The translations under genes were made by a program, and so were the position numbers. A DNA stretch of 58,740 bases from CAYJFQ01 sp964369955 (GTDB lineage Bacteria; Bacillota_I; Bacilli_A; Erysipelotrichales; Erysipelotrichaceae): contig CAYJFQ010000009.1 in assembly GCA_964369955.1 (NCBI GenBank), positions 1-58,740 on the forward strand. The letters are read 5' to 3'. The notes below the pieces were generated by a model. The model did no database searches, had not been told where the DNA came from, and saw only the letters and a list, made by a program, of their open reading frames with translations. Every line of letters starts with the position of its first letter. Position 1 is the first letter of the stretch. Positions 53,590-58,740 of this stretch are shown one piece after another.

Positions 53590-54891
53590 TTATCCCTCCA
53601 CTGTTGCATATAAATAATCGTCAATACAACATCCAATAAAATCTTTAACTAATAAATATGCATCATTTTTTAAAGTACCCGCTCTTACACTTGCATACTG
53701 TCTTGGCATATACTGACTTAAAAGTGTTAAAGGAATCATTTCCCCATCAAAATTAGAAAATAATTTCTTAATACTGTTATCAATATCGCTAAAAGGTAAA
53801 TAATAACGAATACGATCACTAAACGAATATCTTCTCGCAATGCGCTTAGCAACATCATCGCCATGGTAATATTTTTCCCAATACTTAGGTTGTACCATCA
53901 TTGTAGCTTCACAAATATCTTTTAAATTAGATAATGGTTTAACACCCGCAAACATTTCAGCCTCAATACCTGCTAACGCAAACAAACCTTCACGATAAGC
54001 AAAAGTTAAACCAGGGCCAACTTTTAAAATTGCAATATTATCTTCCACCATTTCTTTTAATAAAGTTGGAGTTTGATAATCGGTTGAATGACCTTCAAAT
54101 ACAAAATCAGGATAATCATTGATTGCCGCAACTAACTCCGCAGCTTCTGTTCTTTTATATTCATGAATAGTTTCATCACCAAATTCTACACCAGGTTGAA
54201 CAACCACCCCCACTACGCGTTTTAAAGCTTCAGATAATCCTTTTTCAGTAAAGATATCTGTATAAATTTGCACCGTTTCTTTAAAGTCTTCCGGTTTTGT
54301 AACAACAATCCCTGTATCTTCTTGTTCACCACCTGGAATTGGCACTTCACTTCCAACAATGTAGCAAGGAGCTAAAGCTTCTGGATCTGTTTTTAATAAT
54401 TCTTTATAAGCAGCTTCTGCTACTTCCACCAGTTCTGCGCCTCTTCTTGCGATAACTTCAGTTTTTAACATTTCAGTAGGATCATCACTTTTTAAACGCA
54501 TGCTTGTATCTAAATGAATTTTAGTAAAACCAGCTAAAGTAAATAAGCGCACTAACTCTTTCGCCTCTTTCATTGCTTCTTCTTCAGGAAGAGTAGCCCA
54601 TGTTAGTGGTCCTAAATGGTCTCCACCAAGAATTACATCTTTCCAATTAAAACCTACTTTCTCAGCAATTTTCTGGATGAATTTAACATAATCTGTTGGT
54701 GTCATTGATGTGTATCCACCATACTGATTTACTTGATTAGATGTTGCCTCAATAACAAGTGGAGTGTTAGTGGCTAAACTTTTTTCCATGCATGCCTCAA
54801 TTACTGTTTCATTGGCAGTGCACGCAGAGTAAACTCCTTTAATGTTACTAACACTTCTATTCTTTAAGATTTCAACTAATTTATTTTTCAT
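53590..54891 (-). CDS. Tagatose-bisphosphate aldolase subunit, GatZ/KbaZ/AgaZ family
   Basis: 433-aa TIM-barrel protein of the GatZ/KbaZ family, which stabilises or assists D-tagatose-1,6-bisphosphate aldolase in galactitol and N-acetylgalactosamine breakdown. Characteristic stretches: GVYSACTANETVIEACM, LVIEATSNQVNQYGGYTSMTP, ILGGDHLGP (about residues 87-95), HLDTSM, and FEGHSTDYQTP. No GatY/KbaY catalytic subunit lies nearby; it may be elsewhere, or this protein may act alone. It follows yajC after a hairpin. Confidence 0.9.
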   Translation of the reverse strand: MKNKLVEILKNRSVSNIKGVYSACTANETVIEACMEKSLATNTPLVIEATSNQVNQYGGYTSMTPTDYVKFIQKIAEKVGFNWKDVILGGDHLGPLTWATLPEEEAMKEAKELVRLFTLAGFTKIHLDTSMRLKSDDPTEMLKTEVIARRGAELVEVAEAAYKELLKTDPEALAPCYIVGSEVPIPGGEQEDTGIVVTKPEDFKETVQIYTDIFTEKGLSEALKRVVGVVVQPGVEFGDETIHEYKRTEAAELVAAINDYPDFVFEGHSTDYQTPTLLKEMVEDNIAILKVGPGLTFAYREGLFALAGIEAEMFAGVKPLSNLKDICEATMMVQPKYWEKYYHGDDVAKRIARRYSFSDRIRYYLPFSDIDNSIKKLFSNFDGEMIPLTLLSQYMPRQYASVRAGTLKNDAYLLVKDFIGCCIDDYLYATVEG

Positions 54892-54907
54892 ATTTATGTT
54901 CTCCTTA

Positions 54908-54943
54908 TAGATAAAAACACAATTGAATTCAATTGTGTTTAAT
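54908..54943 (-). terminator. Palindromic hairpin between yajC and gatZ
   Basis: Perfect 26-bp palindrome (54915-54940; arms AAACACAATTGAA / TTCAATTGTGTTT) followed on the minus strand by TTTTTAT, only about 20 nt before the gatZ start and overlapping no room for a new promoter. Likely a partial terminator or mRNA-stability hairpin that lowers gatZ relative to upstream genes. Confidence 0.72.
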
Positions 54944-54947
54944 AATT

Positions 54948-55229
54948 TTATTCAACTATTTCTTGAATTGCAAATCGAGAGATTGTGATTATCATACCTT
55001 TATTTAGTTCCACATCAACATATTCTTCTCCAGCTTTAACAATTCTACCTACCAAACCTCCAGAAAATAAAACTTTCTTTCCTGGTTTAATATTTTCTTG
55101 TAAAATTCTCATATTTTCACGGCTTCTTCTTAATGATTTAGCACTCAAGAAATAATTAGCAATTACAAAGATTGCCGCAAAACCAACTAAGACTAAGCTA
55201 GTAGTTAGAATATTCTCTAAAAAATCCAT
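54948..55229 (-). CDS. yajC: YajC-family protein
   Basis: 93 aa with one N-terminal transmembrane helix (about 10-28) and the YajC beta domain IKPGKKVLFSGGLVGRIVKAGEEYVDVELNKGMIITISRFAIQEIV. YajC is an accessory of SecDF, but a second lineage is typically found inside mannose-family PTS operons of Bacillota; its position next to EIIA here fits that. Its ATG overlaps the EIIA stop by one base. Confidence 0.9.
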   Translation of the reverse strand: MDFLENILTTSLVLVGFAAIFVIANYFLSAKSLRRSRENMRILQENIKPGKKVLFSGGLVGRIVKAGEEYVDVELNKGMIITISRFAIQEIVE

Positions 55230-55666
55230 TAAATTCCATCCTCACATTCACAAGCTACTTTACGTTCTTCATAAACGTAACGATAAACTTGGTCTTTACC
55301 AGTAGAAATAGCCATATTAGTTAAGTCTTCAAGGCTTTCAATAAATTCTCTAGCCATTGATGCCTCAAGAATCATTGGTAAGTTGCTGCCAGCAACAACT
55401 TCAATATTTTCTTTTCCATAAGCTACAGTTACAGCTTTTTGGAATGGTGAGCCACCTTTTAAATCTGTAAAAATTAAAACTCCATCACAAGTAGCAGATA
55501 AATCAGCTACTGCTTTTTCTAACATTGGCATTAGATCTTCATCAGCTCCCATACCTTCTACAAAATCACATACAACAAAGTTTTCTTTCTCACCAGAAAT
55601 TAACTTTACTGAACTATACAAGCCACTTCCAAAGTTTCCGTGACCTGTTAAAATCATTCCTATCAT
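55229..55666 (-). CDS. PTS mannose-family EIIA component
   Basis: 145-aa cytosolic phosphocarrier. The phosphorylated His is His9 in MILTGHGNFGSG; FTDLKGGSPFQKAV and SNLPMILEA are the other family blocks. It takes phosphate from HPr and hands it to an EIIB. No EIIB, EIIC or EIID genes lie in the window, so the rest of the permease is elsewhere. The aga-type neighbours suggest N-acetylgalactosamine or galactosamine. Confidence 0.92.
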   Translation of the reverse strand: MIGMILTGHGNFGSGLYSSVKLISGEKENFVVCDFVEGMGADEDLMPMLEKAVADLSATCDGVLIFTDLKGGSPFQKAVTVAYGKENIEVVAGSNLPMILEASMAREFIESLEDLTNMAISTGKDQVYRYVYEERKVACECEDGI

Positions 55667-55675
55667 TATTAAATC

Positions 55676-56842
55676 CTAACCTTTCTTATATGGGTAAATT
55701 GTTACACCCTTAACTACTCTATTAACTTCTCCTGTTGGACATGGATTATCAGGAGTAATATTTAAACTCAATGATTTGTAACAAGCAATAATTTGTGCTA
55801 CAACAATGCAGTTTAAACCAAATAAAATATTAGACAAACAATCAGTATTATTGAATGCATAATAGTAATCCACTAACTCTTTTATTTTATCATCTTCTTT
55901 ATTTGCAAGCACTAATATTTTATTATTTTTTCTTTGTTTTGACATTTCGTTAATTAAGTCAAACTCATACTGACGAGTATAAGGGTTATCACTTAAATAA
56001 ACAACGGTTAAAGTTGTATCTTCAATGATACTCTTAGGTCCGTGGCGGAAACCAAGTGGACTATCATGCATTACCACAATTTCACCAGCAGTTAATTCTA
56101 ACATTTTTAATGCACTCTCTTGAGCAATACCCTTTAATGCATTAGATCCTAAATAAACAATTCTTCCGAAATTAAAGTCATTTACTAATTTATTGAAATA
56201 AACATAGCCTTCATCAATCAATTTAGTAGTTGAGCCAACTAATTGATTAACTAAATCACTATTATCTTGATCAAGAGTTAATGATAAATAAGCAGCCAAT
56301 AACATATTAGTAAAACTAGAAGTCATCGCAAAACCTTCATCACAAGTCTCAGGAGTTAAAATAAGCGCATAACAATTATTAGCTCCATCAGCCCAATTAG
56401 CCATTGACCCATTTTTATTACAAGTCACAAACAAATGGTAAACATTATTTCCAACTGCATCCGCAGCTTCAATCGCTCCAACTGACTCAGGAGAACTGCC
56501 TGATCTACCAAAAGAAATAAGTAGGGTTGGCTTATCTTTAGAAATAAATAATTCAGGATCAGCTACGATATCAGTAGTAGCATATGATTTTACTTTATGA
56601 CTATATTTCTTATTTAAACTTGAATATAACGCATTCCCAACGAATTCACTTGTTCCAGCTCCTGTAAAAATAATGTCAAAATCTTCAGCCTTTACAACTT
56701 GATTAATAAAAGCTTCTAATTTTGCTTTTTCATTACTTATTTGATTAACCGTCTTTAACCATGTCGTTGGTTGTTGACTAATTTCTTTGAAAGTACTATA
56801 ACCTTTTAAATCAACTAATTCCTTTTCTAAATAACCTAACAT
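55676..56842 (-). CDS. SIS-domain sugar isomerase/deaminase, AgaS-like
   Basis: 388 aa with two SIS domains (IIFTGAGTSEFVGNAL near residues 57-72 and LISFGRSGSSPESVGAIEAA near 108-127; second half with GRIVYLGSNALKGIAQESALKMLELTAGEIVVMHDSPLGFRHGP). AgaS-type enzymes deaminate/isomerise galactosamine-6-phosphate to tagatose-6-phosphate. Start is ATG 56842 with AGAGG upstream; the longer frame to 56926 is intergenic. First gene of the operon with EIIA, YajC and GatZ. Confidence 0.9.
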   Translation of the reverse strand: MLGYLEKELVDLKGYSTFKEISQQPTTWLKTVNQISNEKAKLEAFINQVVKAEDFDIIFTGAGTSEFVGNALYSSLNKKYSHKVKSYATTDIVADPELFISKDKPTLLISFGRSGSSPESVGAIEAADAVGNNVYHLFVTCNKNGSMANWADGANNCYALILTPETCDEGFAMTSSFTNMLLAAYLSLTLDQDNSDLVNQLVGSTTKLIDEGYVYFNKLVNDFNFGRIVYLGSNALKGIAQESALKMLELTAGEIVVMHDSPLGFRHGPKSIIEDTTLTVVYLSDNPYTRQYEFDLINEMSKQRKNNKILVLANKEDDKIKELVDYYYAFNNTDCLSNILFGLNCIVVAQIIACYKSLSLNITPDNPCPTGEVNRVVKGVTIYPYKKG

Positions 56843-56964
56843 AATGTACCTCTTTTCCTCTATAAATATAACTAAACTAGAGATTTTTTTCTTTATATTT
56901 TTCAATTTTATATTTGCATTTATCAAAATATGCTATACTAAGAAATATTTAAGGGGAGATTGTT

Positions 56965-57483
56965 ATGTTTAAAGAAAACAACGAAGATTTAAGACATCGT
57001 AATATTTATAGGGATAAAAACAAAAGATATATTTATTTTAACAAAAGGAAAAAACAAGGAATTGTAATTCCTTATGAAGACTTAAAAAGATGGCAAATTA
57101 TGCAAATGAGAATATTAATTCCAATTATCTTTTTAATTTTATCTTCATCATTTTGGCCGGAGTTTTTAATTATCGAGATTATTTCAGCAATTATTATAGC
57201 AATCACTTTAGAAATCTATAATTTTAATTTAAAAAAATATTATATTATTATCGATAACTATAAACCAGACGATCAAATCAACCATCGCCACGAACTGGCG
57301 AAAGGAAAAAGAGGAATGCTTGTATTAAGGGGAGTTGCCTTCATTATCTTAGCAGTTTTATTAGTAATAACAACATTACCATTTGATACAACAAAAATTC
57401 TAGAAAACTTAGTATTATATGCAGTTGCGATTTATGCACTGTATGATAGTTTCAATTCTTTTATGGCATTACGCAACAAATAA
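56965..57483 (+). CDS. Four-helix membrane protein of unknown function
   Basis: 172 aa. Basic soluble N-terminus (KENNEDLRHRNIYRDKNKRY), then two pairs of helices (about 50-68 and 70-88; 118-137 and 145-163) with a polar loop between. No family recognised. GGGGAG precedes the ATG and an extended -10 (TGCTATACT) lies about 25 nt upstream. Stands alone, divergent from the aga operon and convergent with the VWA gene. Confidence 0.75.
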   Translation: MFKENNEDLRHRNIYRDKNKRYIYFNKRKKQGIVIPYEDLKRWQIMQMRILIPIIFLILSSSFWPEFLIIEIISAIIIAITLEIYNFNLKKYYIIIDNYKPDDQINHRHELAKGKRGMLVLRGVAFIILAVLLVITTLPFDTTKILENLVLYAVAIYALYDSFNSFMALRNK

Positions 57484-57506
57484 GCACCCTAAGGTGCTTA
57501 TTTTTA
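57481..57506. terminator. Terminator between the membrane protein and VWA genes
   Basis: Stem TAAGCACC / GGTGCTTA with loop CTAA, T-run on the plus side (TTTTTAT). It begins on the stop codon of the membrane protein gene. Confidence 0.85.
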
Positions 57507-57515
57507 TAATGAAAC

Positions 57516-58160
57516 TTACTTACGATTTTTATAATCTATATCTATTTGTTCTCGCCATTTTTTACTTAGTACTTTTTCGCTACGATAACAACTCAGTGCA
57601 TCGCTAACAGCTTGATAGTTAAGATTAGTTCCCTTAGCATCACTAATGTAGTTAACTGCATTATCTTTATTAATCCCAAACTTTTCCGCTTCCACTTCCG
57701 CATCAATATTTGCGCCTAGAAAAATGAATTCCCAAGCATATTCTTTTTTAACACTTTCAATTAGTGTTTTAACCTTTTTATAATCATATTCTTTGCTTGA
57801 GTTTTCTTGTCCATCAGTTGTAATCACAAAGATAACTTTTTCTGGTCTTTGATCATCAATGGTGTTTTTATAAGCTTTTAAAGTCTTAGAAATAGTAAAT
57901 CCTAAACAATCTAATAGGGCTGTGCTTCCATTAACATAATAATCATTCTCATCAAGCAACTTAATACCCTTGATGTCTAAACGATCATGAAGAATATCGT
58001 TTTCATGATCAAATAAAACAGTTGTAATAATAGCCTCTCCTTTTTCTTTTTTCTGTTTTTTGATCATTGAATTAAACCCTCCAATTGTATCTTTTTCTAA
58101 ACCTGCCATAGAACCACTTCTATCTAGTACAAATACTAATTCTGTTAAATTTTTTTTCAT
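57516..58160 (-). CDS. Von Willebrand factor A domain protein
   Basis: 214-aa cytosolic-looking VWA protein. The metal-binding MIDAS residues are present: DRSGSM (13-18), the Thr in NGSTALLD, and the Asp in ITTDGQEN. No signal peptide or helix. The ending FIFLGANIDAEVEAEKFGI is typical of a widespread stand-alone VWA family of unknown role. AGGAG precedes the ATG. A perfect 17-bp inverted repeat lies 58 bp upstream (58218-58234). Confidence 0.88.
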   Translation of the reverse strand: MKKNLTELVFVLDRSGSMAGLEKDTIGGFNSMIKKQKKEKGEAIITTVLFDHENDILHDRLDIKGIKLLDENDYYVNGSTALLDCLGFTISKTLKAYKNTIDDQRPEKVIFVITTDGQENSSKEYDYKKVKTLIESVKKEYAWEFIFLGANIDAEVEAEKFGINKDNAVNYISDAKGTNLNYQAVSDALSCYRSEKVLSKKWREQIDIDYKNRK

Positions 58161-58217
58161 TGTAATCTCCTTTAGTCTTTTGACACTTAAAGATTACTAT
58201 TAATAATATTAGTAGTG

Positions 58218-58234
58218 GTCGTTTTTAAAACGAC
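58218..58234. promoter_or_regulatory. Inverted repeat upstream of the VWA gene
   Basis: GTCGTTTT-T-AAAACGAC, perfect arms, with no T-run on either side, so an operator is more likely than a terminator. AT-rich -10-like sequence (TAATATTAT) follows on the minus strand. Confidence 0.45.
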
Positions 58235-58597
58235 AAATATCTTTAATAAAAGAGCTCACTAGATTAACTAACAAAGAAACATATAATATACAGTGTTAAG
58301 CGAGCCTTTCCATAATTCAAAATACTTGCCTTACTTTTCCTCAATTAACTCTATGAAGAAACTCTCATTGATCAAAGATAACAATTTTATTGAATTTAGT
58401 ATGAATTCCATATTGTACAATCCGGTGAAAAAATAATTGGTCATCTGAAATTATAGTATATTCTATTTTATATAGTGTTATGTAAGAACTATCTTTTTCA
58501 CTTTGTGATCTATTCCTGTATCATTTAGGCAATATATTAACAATCATCTATGAACCTTCTTTAACAATATTGAATATACTAATTATACTTAATTATA
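58235..58597. other. 360 nt with no supported gene
   Basis: AT-rich spacer upstream of the VWA gene; no ribosome binding site linked to an open frame and no strong inverted repeat until 58600. Confidence 0.45.
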
Positions 58598-58626
58598 AAA
58601 GTTGATAGTTATTTATAAACTATCAA
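58592..58626 (-). terminator. Terminator for the gene leaving the window
   Basis: 11-bp arms AGTTGATAGTT / AACTATCAACT around a 7-nt AT loop, followed on the minus strand by TTTTATAATT; about 25 nt after a stop at 58652. Confidence 0.6.
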
Positions 58627-58651
58627 CTCATTATTTTATAGTCAATCAATG

Positions 58652-58740
58652 CTATAGTTCTATTTTCTTAGGGAAAGCTTCTTTCCTCATAATCCCCCAC
58701 ATTTTATCAATATAGGCAAGAGTGTAAAAACTCTCATAAT
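58652..58740 (-). CDS. C-terminal end of an unidentified protein (partial)
   Basis: 28 open codons on the minus strand end in TAG at 58652-58654 and read, at the C-terminus, KMWGIMRKEAFPKKIEL. The rest lies beyond 58740. A terminator hairpin follows closely, which supports coding. Too little sequence to name a family. Confidence 0.4.
   Translation of the reverse strand, partial: YESFYTLAYIDKMWGIMRKEAFPKKIEL

Noticed and set aside
1..58740. CRISPR arrays, tRNA or rRNA genes, prophage genes
   Set aside because: No regularly spaced repeats, no cloverleaf with CCA or T-loop motif, no rRNA-like or phage-structural sequence seen on either strand.

Overview
The window is AT-rich, gene-dense DNA from what looks like a low-GC Gram-positive bacterium (Bacillota). 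I would place it near Erysipelotrichia or the walled relatives of the Mollicutes, but that placement is an inference. The supporting signs are strong AGGAGG-type ribosome binding sites, a T-box and a purine riboswitch, GatCAB, a SUF operon in the order sufC-D-S-U-B, alanine racemase (so peptidoglycan), and a large surface protein with a sortase-type tail. UGA is used as a stop (GT2 gene, pcrA, amino-acid ABC ATPase), so the Mycoplasma code is not in use. There is no rRNA, tRNA, CRISPR array, prophage or recognisable insertion sequence.

Layout. 15-1248: purine salvage (deoD-apt). 1291-1706: a gene-free stretch with two tandem copies of a multi-hairpin element, each followed by a terminator. 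1700-7075: sufCDSUB plus a NagD-like phosphatase, with an unusually short SufD. 7196-9450: divergent PrsA-like foldase, a companion lipoprotein and a HIT protein. 9503-12131: transaldolase-like gene and a guanine-riboswitch-controlled NCS2 purine permease. 12200-15945: a compact glycan cluster (DPPR-synthase-type UbiA, GtrA, GT2, multipass GT-C-like protein). 16097-18852: amino-acid ABC importer with a terminal MarR gene and a palindrome in the promoter spacer. 18853-19834: about 1 kb without genes. 19835-24799: 1654-aa surface protein. 25238-34473: pcrA-ligA-gatC-gatA-gatB-unknown-rlmD operon with a leaderless-looking promoter. 34957-39532: small accessory genes (DUF1697, a methyltransferase with a damaged or unusual start, two GNATs, an HxlR/SDR divergent pair). 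39640-45202: galM-(DUF362 ferredoxin)-GNAT-ALDH-trxA-galK. 45290-46815: membrane protein plus alanine racemase. 46806-49491: flavoprotein disulfide reductase, CDP-alcohol phosphatidyltransferase and TVP38 protein. 49739-52478: metNIQ under a methionine T-box. 52499-56842: an amino-sugar (aga-type) operon with SIS isomerase, orphan EIIA-Man, YajC, GatZ/KbaZ, a thioredoxin-like lipoprotein and a small membrane protein. 56965-58740: membrane protein, VWA protein and the tail of a gene that runs off the window.

Most genes are tightly packed in minus-strand operons with 1-13 nt overlaps (ATGA, TAATG, TAGTG), which suggests extensive translational coupling. Several promoters have an extended -10 (TGNTATAAT) and a poor -35. 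The least explained signals are the covarying tandem hairpin element (1372-1706), the DPPR-synthase-like glycan cluster, the two-tier hairpin at 19677-19752, and the methyltransferase whose conserved N-terminus lacks a normal in-frame start codon.
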